Source: Streptomyces sp. S.PNR 29 (lineage in GTDB: Bacteria > Actinomycetota > Actinomycetes > Streptomycetales > Streptomycetaceae). From it: 64,000 nucleotides of DNA. Position 1 is the stretch's first letter, and each line of letters begins with the position of its first letter. Below the pieces are notes generated by a model that made no database searches, had not been told where the DNA came from, and worked only from the letters and a program-made list of their open reading frames with translations. The position numbers and the translations under genes are program-made. Where the stretch lies: contig NZ_JANUQM010000011.1 in NCBI RefSeq assembly GCF_030386795.1, positions 62,001-126,000 of the forward strand, read 5' to 3'. Shown here piece by piece: positions 7,870 to 17,065 of the stretch.

Positions 7870-7890
7870 TGAAAATGGATCCCATTAACA
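7870..7890. promoter_or_regulatory. Zur-like operator dyad
   Basis: An AT-rich 21-bp element with arms TGAAAATGG and CCATTAACA around a short centre, 39 bp upstream of the L32 start. AT-rich TGAAAAT...ATTTTCA-like dyads are the known pattern of actinobacterial Zur boxes; two arm positions deviate from perfect symmetry and the spacing is longer than the usual 7-1-7 box. Assigned mainly from position before the cysteine-free L32 and CobW genes. Confidence 0.55.
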
Positions 7891-7911
7891 GTTGGACCTC
7901 CCGGCGGTACC

Positions 7912-9537
7912 TCACTCCTCCGCGACACCCACGAGCATGCGCTCCTCGAAGTCCTTGTAGGAGGCGGCGTCCTGTGCCGCGGTCCCCCTCTGGCGGGTGC
8001 TCAGCACCGTGCCGAGCCAGCCGAGGAAGAAGCCGGCCGGGATGGAGACGATGCCGGGGTTCTGCAGCGGGAACCAGGCGAAATCGGCGTCCGGGTAGAT
8101 CGAGGCCGGGGTCGAGGAGACGACCGGGGAGAACACGACGAGGAGGACGGAGCAGGCCAGGCCGCCATAGAGGCTGAGCAGTGCGCCCTTCGCCGTGAAC
8201 CGTCGCCAGAAGAGGGTGTACACGATCGTCGGCAGGATCGCGGAGGCCGCGATGGCGAAGGCGAGGAACGCCAGGGTCGCGGTGTTGGCCCCCCAGGCGA
8301 CGAGGGTGAGCAGCATGCCCAGGACGCCGATGACGGCCCCGGACAGCCGGGCGACGGTCAGTTCCTCCGTCTGGCTCGCCCGCCCCTTGCGGATCACCTC
8401 GCCGTACAGGTCGTGGGCGAGGGACGAGGCCGCGGCCAGGGTGAGGCCGACCGCCACGGCGAGCAGGGTCACGTACGCCAGACAGGTCAGCAGGGCGGTG
8501 AGGACGCTGCCGCCCAGCTCGTGGGCGAGGAGCAGCACGGCGGCGTTGCCGCTGTGGTCCGTGCTCTCGATGGAGTCCCGGCCGACGAGGGCCGTGGCAC
8601 CGAGGCCGACGATGCCGGCCGCGAAGCAGACCGCGCCGACCAGGCCCAGGGCCCACAGCAGTGAGGAGCGCAGCACACCGCCGCTGCGCGGGGCGAGCAG
8701 CCGCATCAGCACATGGGGGAGGGCGGCGAGGCCGAGGACGATGGCCAGTTCGAGGCTGAGGAAGTCCAGCTTGCTGGTGGTGCTGGCGCCGTAACGCAGT
8801 CCGGGCTCCAGGAACTGCAGGCCGTTTCCACTGTGCTCGGCGGCCGCGTTGAGCAGCGCGTTGGGGTTCCAGTCGTAGCGGTGGAGCACCCAGCCCGCGG
8901 TGAACAGGACCCCCGCCACCAGCATCACGGCCTTGATGATCTGGATGACCGTGGCTCCGGGCATGCCGCCGAGGGAGGCGTACAGGATGACGAAGGTGCC
9001 GATCACGACGACGCACACCGTGCGGGTGCCGGCGCTGGGTTCGCCCGTGAACTGGGTCAGCAGGGCCACGCTGCCGACCAGCTGGGCCACCAGGTAGAGG
9101 GTGGTGATGGTCAGGACGCACACGGACAGCGCGAGCCGCACCGGCCGGTGCTCCCGGGGCATCCGCAGGGCCACCGTGTCGCCCAGCGTGAACTTCCCCG
9201 TACGGTGCAGGGGCTCGGCGATCAGCAGCAGCACCATCATCCACGCGACGGTGGTGCCGCCGAGGTACATCAGCCCGTCGTACCCGGTCAGCGCCACCAG
9301 TCCGGTACTGCCCAGCAGGGTGGCCGCGGACAGGTAGTCGCCGCACATGGCGAGGCCGTTGCGCAACGGCGACATGGTGCGGTTGCCGAGGTAGAACTCG
9401 CCGATCTCGTCGCGCTGGGGAGCTGTCAGCAGCGCCGTGAACAGGGTGATCACGACCACCGACAGGAACAGCACGAAGGTCAGCTGCAGACTGCGGTCGT
9501 CGGCGATGCCGGCCGCCGCCGGGGCGGACACGGTCAC
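7912..9537 (-). CDS. sodium:solute symporter family permease (acetate/monocarboxylate type)
   Basis: About 541 residues with some 13 hydrophobic segments and SSS-family landmarks: an N-terminal EFYLGNRTMSPLRNGLAMCGDYLSAATLLG stretch (written here as landmark, residues about 45-75), a GGMPGATVIQIIK motif and conserved QLVGSVALL helix. These match the ActP/MctC monocarboxylate branch. The GTG at 9537 overlaps the preceding stop as GTGA, so translation is coupled to the DUF485 partner, the usual yjcH-actP arrangement. Likely takes up acetate, pyruvate or propionate with Na+ or H+. Confidence 0.88.
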   Translation of the reverse strand: MTVSAPAAAGIADDRSLQLTFVLFLSVVVITLFTALLTAPQRDEIGEFYLGNRTMSPLRNGLAMCGDYLSAATLLGSTGLVALTGYDGLMYLGGTTVAWMMVLLLIAEPLHRTGKFTLGDTVALRMPREHRPVRLALSVCVLTITTLYLVAQLVGSVALLTQFTGEPSAGTRTVCVVVIGTFVILYASLGGMPGATVIQIIKAVMLVAGVLFTAGWVLHRYDWNPNALLNAAAEHSGNGLQFLEPGLRYGASTTSKLDFLSLELAIVLGLAALPHVLMRLLAPRSGGVLRSSLLWALGLVGAVCFAAGIVGLGATALVGRDSIESTDHSGNAAVLLLAHELGGSVLTALLTCLAYVTLLAVAVGLTLAAASSLAHDLYGEVIRKGRASQTEELTVARLSGAVIGVLGMLLTLVAWGANTATLAFLAFAIAASAILPTIVYTLFWRRFTAKGALLSLYGGLACSVLLVVFSPVVSSTPASIYPDADFAWFPLQNPGIVSIPAGFFLGWLGTVLSTRQRGTAAQDAASYKDFEERMLVGVAEE

Positions 9538-9962
9538 CACGTGCGGTACCCCCTCGTGCCGTTGTAGGGGGCCTGGGCGACCGCGCTGGGGCGCGGGGTC
9601 TCGTTGCGGTGGCGCTGGGCGCGCAGGCGGCGGGCGAGCGGGTCGGCCTTGGCGCTCATGTGCCGGACGTAGCACCAGGCGGTCACGCCCATCACGGCGA
9701 ACTGCGCGAGGCCGAGGGCGAGACCGAGCGTGAGGCGGCCGAGCAGGGGCTGGTTCATCATGCCGGGGGCGAAACTCGACAGCAGCACGTACAGCAGGAA
9801 TGTGCCGACGGACAGGATGGTGGCCCGGGTCCCGAATCGAAGCCGGTCGCGGCGCAGGGAGTGGAATTCGGGATCGTCGGATATTCGCTGTGGCCCTACT
9901 GGTTCGGCATTGCGGAGCTGAAAAGTGGACGAGTCGTCGGGCCACGGTGAATATTCGGGCAC
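9534..9962 (-). CDS. DUF485 family small membrane protein
   Basis: 142 residues from the GTG at 9962, chosen because AAGAAGG lies 8 nt upstream; an in-frame ATG at 9998 has no such signal. A hydrophilic N-terminus (containing RRDRLRFGTRAT) is followed by two membrane helices, about residues 55-75 and 88-110, the second continuing into a WCYVRHMSAKADP motif typical of DUF485/YjcH. DUF485 proteins are encoded with monocarboxylate symporters; here the stop overlaps the symporter start. Confidence 0.88.
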   Translation of the reverse strand: MPEYSPWPDDSSTFQLRNAEPVGPQRISDDPEFHSLRRDRLRFGTRATILSVGTFLLYVLLSSFAPGMMNQPLLGRLTLGLALGLAQFAVMGVTAWCYVRHMSAKADPLARRLRAQRHRNETPRPSAVAQAPYNGTRGYRTW

Positions 9963-10277
9963 AGGCGCACCTTCTTCGCTGCTTCGTGTGCCCCGCACTC
10001 GACTCCTTCGAGCGTCGGCCGTGCGGCTGCGGGAGCGGTGGGGAAGTGCCGAACGCGCGAGGAGGTGCGGGCTTTGTGGGGGATACGTGAATCCGAATTC
10101 CCTGCCGCTCCGGACTCACCACGCAGTACTCGGGGATCCGGTTTCATGATCCCCGTCAGCCCCGGCCAATGGTGACGGCGAGGCTGAGTGGGGAGTATTG
10201 CAGCGCTGTGCTTGAGCTATCAACCGCTGAGGTGAATCGAGTTCTGCCGTGGCTTGTTCAGATCGCCCCTGGCGGTT
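9963..10277. other. intergenic region upstream of the DUF485-symporter operon
   Basis: Less GC-rich than its surroundings, with no supported ORF. It contains a GGGGATC/GATCCCC inverted repeat (10132-10138 and 10148-10154). Presumably holds the promoter of the symporter operon and the 3' flank of the beta-helix protein gene; I could not assign promoter elements. Confidence 0.5.
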
Positions 10278-11486
10278 TCAGAACCGTGCGCCGATGTCCG
10301 CTCCGCTGCGCGGGACGAGGAACGACGGTGCCGCCGGCAGGGAGCCGTCGGCCTCGCGGGAGCCGGTGAGCGGCGCCGGGTCCGTGCTCAGCACCGACGA
10401 GGCGTTCCATGTCCCGCCCAGATTCCAGGAGTTGCCCTTGGAGACGGTCCCCGAACCGGTGGCCGCGGCAGTCGCGTCGGCGATGGACAGGTTGCCGGTC
10501 AGGACGGCCCTGCCGCCCGGGACGTCGGCGTCGAAGCCCGTGCGGGCGTTGGCGTAGGTGCTGTTGCGGGTCAGCGCGAGGGCGCCCGGGTTGCCGTTGT
10601 CCGTGACGCCGTGCGCCGCGTTCTTGAAGGCCACGGAGTTGCGCAGGGTGTGCCCCACCGCGGGGGCCGGGCTGCCGCCGCCCATCTTGAAGCCGTTGCC
10701 GTCACCGGCGAAGTCCGGGAAGTTCCAGCGGTTGAACCCGTTGCCGTACGCGATCGTGTCCTCGATCGTGATCGGCGAGGCGAACTTCCAGGCGTCGAAG
10801 CCGTCGTCGACGTTGTTCCACAGCCGCGCGCCCCGCACCACGTTGCCCGTGCCACTGCCCTCCTTGACGGCCAGGCCGTCGGCGCTCTCGCCGTTCTTGC
10901 GGGGGTCGCGGTTGCCGTAACTGTCGAGGTCAAGGATCTGGTTGTTGCCGGAGGCGCCCTGGAGCTGGAAGCCGGACTCGTAGTTGTCGTGCGTGGACAG
11001 GCGCGCGAAGACGTTGTTGTCGCAGCCGTCGCAGTACACGCCGTACGGGCCGTTCACGATCTCCAGGCCGGTGATCCGCCAGTACGAGGCCTCCTGGTGG
11101 ATCGCCCCGCGCTCGGCCCGTGGGATGCTGCCCCCGACCGGGGTGTGGCTCGCGGGCAGCTGCTCGCCGTCGACGATCACGCGCTCGCCCTGGTAGGCGC
11201 CGAGGGTGATGGGCTGGGACGCGGTACCCGAGGTGGTGATGGTGATGTTGTCGGTGAGGGCGTACCGTCCGCCGCGCACGGTGATCACGTCGCCGGGCTT
11301 CGCCAGGTCCACCGCCCGCTGGATGGTCTTCAGGGGGCGGGCCGGTGTGCCGGGGCCGGAGTCGTCCCCGTTCGTGGCCACCACCAGGGTCGTCGTCGCG
11401 GCGGAGGCGGGACTGAGGGGCCCCGCCAAGGTCGCTGCCCAAGCCGCGCCCACCGCAGCCGCCGTCCGGATCGCCGTTTTCCGCAT
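10278..11486 (-). CDS. secreted right-handed beta-helix protein, pectate-lyase-like
   Basis: 402 residues from the ATG at 11486, preceded by GGGAG. A Sec signal peptide (MRKTAIRTAAAVGAAWAATL...SPASA, cleavage near residue 30) leads into a DUF1565-like start (ATNGDDSGPGTPARPLKTIQRAVDLA) and repeated parallel beta-helix coils with many Asn/Asp/Gly turns. Such proteins are often PL9-type pectate lyases; the fold is clear, the polysaccharide substrate is inferred. A CTGCCTG/CAGGCAG inverted repeat at 11501-11530 lies just upstream and could be an operator. Confidence 0.8.
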   Translation of the reverse strand: MRKTAIRTAAAVGAAWAATLAGPLSPASAATTTLVVATNGDDSGPGTPARPLKTIQRAVDLAKPGDVITVRGGRYALTDNITITTSGTASQPITLGAYQGERVIVDGEQLPASHTPVGGSIPRAERGAIHQEASYWRITGLEIVNGPYGVYCDGCDNNVFARLSTHDNYESGFQLQGASGNNQILDLDSYGNRDPRKNGESADGLAVKEGSGTGNVVRGARLWNNVDDGFDAWKFASPITIEDTIAYGNGFNRWNFPDFAGDGNGFKMGGGSPAPAVGHTLRNSVAFKNAAHGVTDNGNPGALALTRNSTYANARTGFDADVPGGRAVLTGNLSIADATAAATGSGTVSKGNSWNLGGTWNASSVLSTDPAPLTGSREADGSLPAAPSFLVPRSGADIGARF

Positions 11487-11650
11487 GGGGTCTCCCGCCT
11501 CTGCCTGCCCTCGGATCTGTCGACAGGCAGTGGCCGCCCGGGGGCGGGAGGTTGCCGGGGCCCGGGGCGTCCAGGCTCCGTCGGCACGTTCCCGCTCAAG
11601 GCGCCGGAGCGCCAAGCGCGATCCGAACGACAGCACCTAAGGTGGGCGGT

Positions 11651-12142
11651 GTGACCGACAGCAGCAGGCCACCGCTGGCCGTGTTCGACCTGGACAACAC
11701 CCTCGCCGACACCGCGCACCGGCAGCGGTTCCTGCAGCGACGGCCGCGCGACTGGGACGCCTTCTTCGCGGCCGCGCCGCAGGACCCGCCCATCCCGCAG
11801 GGCGTCGCGCTGGCCCGGGAGAGCGCGGAGGAGTGCGAGGTCGTCTACCTCACCGGACGGCCCGAGCGCTGCCGGCGCGACACGCTCGACTGGCTCGCCG
11901 CGCACGGGCTGCCCGAGGGGCGCGTGTACATGCGGCGCAACGACGACCGCCGGCCCGCCCGGTACACCAAGCTGGCCATCCTGCGCAGGCTCGCCCGAAC
12001 GCGGGACATCCGCGTTCTCGTGGACGACGACGAGCTGGTGTGCGAGGACGCGGAACGGGCCGGATTCACCGTCGTACGGGCGCGCTGGACCGCCCCGTCG
12101 CCCGAACTGAAGGTGGCGCAGGAACGGGAGGGGCGGACCTGA
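11651..12142 (+). CDS. HAD superfamily phosphatase, polynucleotide-kinase-phosphatase-like
   Basis: 163 residues from the GTG at 11651. Motif I is VFDLDNTLADT (about residues 10-20), motif II is VVYLTGRPE, and the acidic motif LVDDDELVCEDA near residue 120 completes the HAD site. The cap-less layout and the TGRPE element resemble the phosphatase half of bacterial and phage polynucleotide kinases. The natural substrate cannot be read from the sequence. Confidence 0.8.
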   Translation: MTDSSRPPLAVFDLDNTLADTAHRQRFLQRRPRDWDAFFAAAPQDPPIPQGVALARESAEECEVVYLTGRPERCRRDTLDWLAAHGLPEGRVYMRRNDDRRPARYTKLAILRRLARTRDIRVLVDDDELVCEDAERAGFTVVRARWTAPSPELKVAQEREGRT

Positions 12143-12160
12143 CGTCCCCCTCCCGGATCG

Positions 12161-12376
12161 TCAGCCCACGTCCTCCAGGCGGAAGCCGACCTTCAGGCCG
12201 ACCTGCCAGTGCGCGATCTCCCCGTTCTCCAGCTGGCCGCGCACCTGGGTCACCTCGAACCAGTCCAGGTTGCGCAGGGTCTGCGAGGCGCGGGTGATGC
12301 CGTTGCGGATGGCCTGGTCGACTCCCTCGGGTGAGGTGCCGACGATCTCCGTGACCCGGTAGGTGTGGTTCGACAT
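12161..12376 (-). CDS. dodecin family flavin-binding protein
   Basis: 71 residues, the normal dodecin length, with the family start MSNHTYRVTEIVGTSPEGVD, the conserved aromatic-flanked NLDWFEVTQVRG and the C-terminal GLKVGFRLE. Dodecins assemble into hollow dodecamers that store or buffer flavins or CoA. Single gene with an upstream AGGAG; no operon partner. Confidence 0.93.
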   Translation of the reverse strand: MSNHTYRVTEIVGTSPEGVDQAIRNGITRASQTLRNLDWFEVTQVRGQLENGEIAHWQVGLKVGFRLEDVG

Positions 12377-12610
12377 GCGGGTGCTCCTCTCCGAGGGGGC
12401 CGGCCTGGTGACGGCAGCGGCGCGTGTGTCACGCGTCACTCCACCGTGCCCCAAGCTGTGGCGGAGCGCGAGACAGCGCGTCCACCGACCGGGCGGCCCT
12501 TGACCTCCCGATTGGTCCATACCAAAATCCAGCACACCCGTACGAGCCCCGCGCTCGTCCCCCCACGTCGGGCCTCCCACCCCTGTGCGTCAGACAGAAC
12601 AGGACCCTTC

Positions 12611-13873
12611 GTGAGACGTCGCCTGCTCGCCCTCGTGTGCGTGTCCGCCTCCCTGCTCAGCGGCTGTGGCCTGCTGCCGGGGAGGAGCGGGACGGAACGG
12701 CACACCGTCACCGTGTGGCTGATGAAGGACAGCGCGTCGGCGGACTTCCTGCGCCGGTTCACCGAGGACTTCGAGCGCACCCACCCCGACCTCGACCTCG
12801 ACATCCGCGTCCAGCAGTGGACCGGCATCGGCGAGAAGGTGCAGGCCGCGCTGAGGGCGGCCCCCGGGACCGGACCCGACGTCATCGAGGTCGGCAACAC
12901 CCAGGTCTCGCAGTACGTGGAGGGCGACCGGCTGCTCGACCTGACCCTGGAGTCGATGCGGGACTGGGGGCTTCGCGACTGGCTCCCCGGCCTCGCCGAG
13001 CCGGGGCAGTGGCTGTCCCAGCAGTACGGCATCCCCTGGTACGCGGCCAACCGCGTCGTCATCTACCGCAAGGACCTGTTCGCCGAGGCCGGCATCACCG
13101 CCCCGCCGAAGACCCGCGAGGAGTGGCTGGCCGCCGCCGAGAAGCTGAACTCCGGCGGCAACCAGGGCATCTACCTGGCCGGACAGGACTGGTACACGCT
13201 CTCCGGCTTCATCTGGGACGAGGGCGGCGACCTGGCCGAGGACCGCGACGGCGTCTGGCGCGGCACGCTGGACACCCCGGCCGCCCTGCGCGGCATGGAC
13301 TTCTACCGCCGGCTGCAGGCCCTCGGCGACGGCCCGGCCGCCTCCGACGAGGAACACCCGCCGCAGGCCGGGGTGTTCGCCCGGGGCCGGGTCGCGCAGA
13401 TCATCGCGGTGCCGGGGCTCGCCCAGGCCATCGTGCGGGAAAACCCCGGCCTCAAGGGCAAGCTGGGCTTCTTCCCCGTGCCCGGCCGGACCGCCGCCGA
13501 GCCGGGAGCGGTCTTCACCGGCGGCTCCGACCTCGTCGTACCGAACAACACCGACGACCGGGAGGGCGCTGTCGCCGTGGTCGCGGCGCTCACCGGTGCC
13601 AAGTGGAACACCGAGCTGGCCCGCAGCATGAACTACGTCCCCAACAAGACGTCCCTCGCCAAGGCCGTCGCGGACGAGGAGGGGGCCGCGGCCATGGCGG
13701 CCGGAGCCGCGCACGGCCGGGCGACCCCCAGTACGCCCCAGTGGGGCGCGGTCGAGGCGGACAACCCGATCAAGGCGTACATGACGAAGGTGCTCACCGG
13801 AGCCGACGCCCAGGCGGAGGCCCGTCGGGCCTCCCGGCGGATCACCGAGGCCCTGCGCCCCCACCTGGGCTGA
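12611..13873 (+). CDS. extracellular sugar-binding lipoprotein of an ABC transporter (orphan)
   Basis: 420 residues from the GTG at 12611. The N-terminus is a lipoprotein signal with lipobox LLSGC (Cys near residue 18). The body is a family 1 solute-binding protein: TVWLMKDSASADFLRRFTEDFE, DVIEVGNTQVSQY, PWYAANRVVIYRKDLF and a C-terminal YVPNKTSLA region. It should bind oligosaccharides outside the membrane for an ABC importer. No permease or ATPase gene lies next to it, so it must share a transporter encoded elsewhere or work alone. Confidence 0.9.
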   Translation: MRRRLLALVCVSASLLSGCGLLPGRSGTERHTVTVWLMKDSASADFLRRFTEDFERTHPDLDLDIRVQQWTGIGEKVQAALRAAPGTGPDVIEVGNTQVSQYVEGDRLLDLTLESMRDWGLRDWLPGLAEPGQWLSQQYGIPWYAANRVVIYRKDLFAEAGITAPPKTREEWLAAAEKLNSGGNQGIYLAGQDWYTLSGFIWDEGGDLAEDRDGVWRGTLDTPAALRGMDFYRRLQALGDGPAASDEEHPPQAGVFARGRVAQIIAVPGLAQAIVRENPGLKGKLGFFPVPGRTAAEPGAVFTGGSDLVVPNNTDDREGAVAVVAALTGAKWNTELARSMNYVPNKTSLAKAVADEEGAAAMAAGAAHGRATPSTPQWGAVEADNPIKAYMTKVLTGADAQAEARRASRRITEALRPHLG

Positions 13874-13878
13874 CGCCC

Positions 13879-14841
13879 TCAGCGCACCACGCTCAACGAC
13901 AGAGCGAACCGCCCCTCGCTGTCCGTCCACCAGTGGGCCAGCTCCAGCCCCGCGGCGGACAGTTCGGCGCGCACGCCCTCCTTCCGGAACTTCGCCGACA
14001 CCTCGGTGCGCAGCTCCTCGCCCGCCGCGAAGTCCACGGCGAGGCCGAGCGCGGGGATCTTCACGGTCTGCCCCGTACGGGAGCGCAGCCGCATCTCGAT
14101 CCACTCCTGCTCGGCGTCCCATAGGGCCACATGGTCGAAGGCGGCGGGGTCGAAGTCGGCGCCCAGCTCGCGGTTGACGACCGTCAGGACGTTCTTGTTG
14201 AACGCGGCCGTCACCCCGGCCGCGTCGTCGTACGCCCGGACCAGGACCTGCTCGTCCTTGACGAGATCCGTGCCCAGCAGCAAGGCGTCGCCGGGGGAGA
14301 GCAGTGTCCGGACGGAGGTCAGGAACGCAGCCCGTTCGACGGGCAGGAGATTGCCGATCGTGCCGCCCAGGAACGCCAGCAGCCGGGGACCGGGCGCCCC
14401 GGGCAGCGTCAGCCCGGCGGTGAAGTCGGCGATCAGCGCGTGCACGTGCAGCTCCGGCCGCTCCGCGACGAGCGCCTGCCCGGCCTGGGTGAGGGCGCTC
14501 TCGCTGACGTCGACGGGAACGTAGGTGTGCAGCTCGCTCAGGGCGTCGATCAGGTACCGCGTCTTCTCCGAGGAACCGGAGCCCAGCTCGACGAGCGTGC
14601 GGGCGCGGGTGGCCGCGGCGATCTCATCGGAGCGGGCGACGAGGATCTCCCGCTCGGCGCGCGTCGGGTAGTACTCCGGCAGTTCGGTGATCTGCTCGAA
14701 GAGGTCGCTGCCGTGCGCGTCGTAGAACCACTTCGGCGGGAGCGTCTTGGGGGTGTGGGTCAGGCCCTTCAGGACGTCGGAGCGCAGGGCGGCGTCCGTG
14801 GCGTCCTCGGGCAGGGTGCGGGTCTTGTGCAACGGGCTCAC
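13879..14841 (-). CDS. egtD: L-histidine N-alpha-methyltransferase, ergothioneine biosynthesis
   Basis: 320 residues from the GTG at 14841, chosen because AAGGAGC lies 8 nt upstream and the start overlaps the EgtC stop (GTGA). The SAM-binding motif LVELGSGSSEKTRYL (about residue 85), the LLAFLGGTIGNL segment and the EQEWIEMRLRS region define EgtD. It trimethylates histidine to hercynine, the first dedicated step. Last gene of egtABCD. Confidence 0.95.
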   Translation of the reverse strand: MSPLHKTRTLPEDATDAALRSDVLKGLTHTPKTLPPKWFYDAHGSDLFEQITELPEYYPTRAEREILVARSDEIAAATRARTLVELGSGSSEKTRYLIDALSELHTYVPVDVSESALTQAGQALVAERPELHVHALIADFTAGLTLPGAPGPRLLAFLGGTIGNLLPVERAAFLTSVRTLLSPGDALLLGTDLVKDEQVLVRAYDDAAGVTAAFNKNVLTVVNRELGADFDPAAFDHVALWDAEQEWIEMRLRSRTGQTVKIPALGLAVDFAAGEELRTEVSAKFRKEGVRAELSAAGLELAHWWTDSEGRFALSLSVVR

Positions 14842-15749
14842 GTACAGGGCTCCTTGCATTGTGCGGGTGCCGCGTCGTCGCTGGGCTCCTTGAGCGGGGT
14901 GAGCAGCACGTCCGTGCGGCTCGCCGTGAGCAGGGTGCGGTCGGGGACCTCCTGCCAGCGCGGGTCGTCGTCGTAGGGCTCGGAGGCGACGACGGTGCCG
15001 CCGCCCGGCCGGGTGAGGTGCCACAGGGTGTCGCCCCAGGCGGTCGCGGCGATGGTCTCGCCGTTGGTGAGCAGCAGGTTGAGCCGGGAGGCGGGGGACG
15101 CCTCGGCGACCTCCACCACCGTGTCGGCCAGTGCCTGCCCCGCGAGTTGCTGTGCCGTTCGCCTCCGGGGCGCTGCAGCCGGTGCCGAGAGCGTGACCGT
15201 GCTCAGCCCTTCGGGCCTCCGCGCGCTCACCGTCCCGACACCGGCGCGCCCCTGCGGCTCACTCGCGTCGCCGCCGCGCAGCCGGTTCAGCACCAGCGCC
15301 CACACGAACGCCGAGTCGTTGCGGGCCTCCAGGGACAGCAGCTCCTCGGGCGGCAGGAGACGGGCCAGTGGCGCCAGTGAACCGGGCCAGCCCGCGATGG
15401 CGCCGTTGTGGCTGAACAGCCAGGTCCCGGCCGCGAACGGAGCCGCGGCGGCCTCCGCGTCCGCGCCCGCCAGGGTCGCGTCCCGCACCGCGGCGAGCAG
15501 CGCGGTGGTGCGTACCACCCGGGCCAGATCGGCGAAGGACTGGTCCGCCCAGATCGGCCCGGCCCGGCGGTACCGCGCCGGCACCGGGTCGCCCTCCGCG
15601 TACCAGCCGACCCCGAAACCGTCCGCGTTGACCGTCCCGTACCGCTGCCGCCGGGGCGCCCACGACTGGCGGTACAGAGCGTGCGGCGGCTCCACGAGAA
15701 GCCGCCCCAGGGGCTCTTCGGGCCCGACGTACGCCAGGTGACGGCACAT
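14838..15749 (-). CDS. egtC: ergothioneine biosynthesis class II glutamine amidohydrolase
   Basis: 303 residues starting MCRHLAYVGP; Cys2 becomes the N-terminal nucleophile of this Ntn-hydrolase family. NADGFGVGWY and FSHNGAIAGWPG, which shape the glutamine-amide pocket, are present. EgtC removes the gamma-glutamyl group from gamma-glutamyl-hercynylcysteine sulfoxide. A roughly 35-residue Ala/Arg-rich insert (around residues 175-210, RRPEGLSTVTLSAP) is low-complexity. Start and stop overlap the neighbours by 4 nt. Confidence 0.95.
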   Translation of the reverse strand: MCRHLAYVGPEEPLGRLLVEPPHALYRQSWAPRRQRYGTVNADGFGVGWYAEGDPVPARYRRAGPIWADQSFADLARVVRTTALLAAVRDATLAGADAEAAAAPFAAGTWLFSHNGAIAGWPGSLAPLARLLPPEELLSLEARNDSAFVWALVLNRLRGGDASEPQGRAGVGTVSARRPEGLSTVTLSAPAAAPRRRTAQQLAGQALADTVVEVAEASPASRLNLLLTNGETIAATAWGDTLWHLTRPGGGTVVASEPYDDDPRWQEVPDRTLLTASRTDVLLTPLKEPSDDAAPAQCKEPCT

Positions 15750-17065
15750 CAGGCGTCCCCCGAGCGGGCCGTGCGGAAGCCGGAGAAGATCTGCCGCCGG
15801 ACCGGGTAGTCCCAGTTGCGGAACGTGCCCCGGCAGGCCACCGCGTCCACGGCGAACGAACCACCGCGCAGCACCTTGTGGTCGGAGCCGAAGAACACCT
15901 CCGAGTACTCCTTGTACGGAAACGCCCGGAAGCCGGGGTACGGCAGGAAGTCGCTCGCCGTCCACTCCCACACGTCACCGATCAACTGCCGTACCCCGAG
16001 CGGCGACTCGCCGTCCGGGTAACTCCCGGCCGGGGCGGGGCGCAGATGCCGCTGGCCGAGGTTGGCGTGCTCCGGCGCCGGGTCGGCGTCGCCCCACGGG
16101 TAGCGCATCGAGCGGTCGCCGGCCGGGTCGTACCGCGCGGCCTTCTCCCACTCGGCCTCCGTGGGCAGCCGCCGTCCGGCCCAGCGGGCGTAGGCGTCGG
16201 CCTCGTACCAGCACACGTGGAGCACCGGCTCGTCGGGCGGCACGACCTCCGTGACGCCGAAGCGGCGCCTCAGCCACTGCCCGCCGTCCCGGCGCCAGAA
16301 CAGCGGCGCGGTGATGGAGTGCTGCCGTATGTGGGCCCAGCCGTCCGCCGTCCACCAGCGCTCGTCGTGGTAGCCCCCGTCCTCGATGAACGCCTGGTAC
16401 GCGGCGTTCGTCACCGGAGTGGTGTCGATGTAGAACGGCGGCACCTCACGCCGGTGCGCGGGACGCTCGTTGTCCAGGGCCCACGGCTCGGTCGAGGTGC
16501 CCATCGTGAACGGGCCGCCCGGGACCAGGACTTCGGCCGGGCCGGTGAACAGCGGCACCGGGTCGGGATCGGGCGCGGTCAGAGCGGGCGGGCCCTTGCG
16601 GAGCTGATGGGTGATCAGCATCGTCTCGTCGTGCTGCTGCTCGTGCTGCGCGATCATCCCGAAGGCGAAACCCGCCTCCGTCAGCCGTGTTCCGTGGAAC
16701 GCGGCCCCCTCCAGCACATCCAGGGCCCGGCCGCGCACCTCGGCCGCGTACCGCCGGGATTCGGCGGGCGACAGCAGCGGCAGCGAGGGGCGCTCGGCGC
16801 GAGGGTGCTCGAAGGCGTCGTAGATGCTGTCGATCTCGGGCCGTATCGCCTCCTGCCCGGCGACGGCCCGCAGCAGCCACTGCTCCTCCTGGTTGCCGAT
16901 GTGCGCGAGGTCCCACACCAGCGGGGACATCAGCGGTGAGTGCTGCGCGGTCAGGTCGGGTTCCTCCACGCAGCTGGTCAGCAGCGTGGTGCGGTCGCGG
17001 GCCGTGGTGAGCGAGCTCAGTGCGCGCTTGCGGAAGGAGTCGGGGTCGAGGGCGGGGTCGGTCAT
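15749..17065 (-). CDS. egtB: hercynine sulfoxide synthase, ergothioneine biosynthesis
   Basis: 438 residues: an N-terminal DinB-like domain (about 1-165) with DLAHIGNQEEQW and the iron-binding HX3HXE motif in AQHEQQHDETM, then a formylglycine-generating-enzyme-like domain (about 185-435) with GGPFTMGT, LPTEAEWEKAAR, GDVWEWTASDF and RGGSFAV. EgtB is a non-haem iron enzyme that uses O2 to couple hercynine to gamma-glutamylcysteine. The stop overlaps the egtC start and the start overlaps the egtA stop (both ATGA). Confidence 0.96.
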   Translation of the reverse strand: MTDPALDPDSFRKRALSSLTTARDRTTLLTSCVEEPDLTAQHSPLMSPLVWDLAHIGNQEEQWLLRAVAGQEAIRPEIDSIYDAFEHPRAERPSLPLLSPAESRRYAAEVRGRALDVLEGAAFHGTRLTEAGFAFGMIAQHEQQHDETMLITHQLRKGPPALTAPDPDPVPLFTGPAEVLVPGGPFTMGTSTEPWALDNERPAHRREVPPFYIDTTPVTNAAYQAFIEDGGYHDERWWTADGWAHIRQHSITAPLFWRRDGGQWLRRRFGVTEVVPPDEPVLHVCWYEADAYARWAGRRLPTEAEWEKAARYDPAGDRSMRYPWGDADPAPEHANLGQRHLRPAPAGSYPDGESPLGVRQLIGDVWEWTASDFLPYPGFRAFPYKEYSEVFFGSDHKVLRGGSFAVDAVACRGTFRNWDYPVRRQIFSGFRTARSGDA

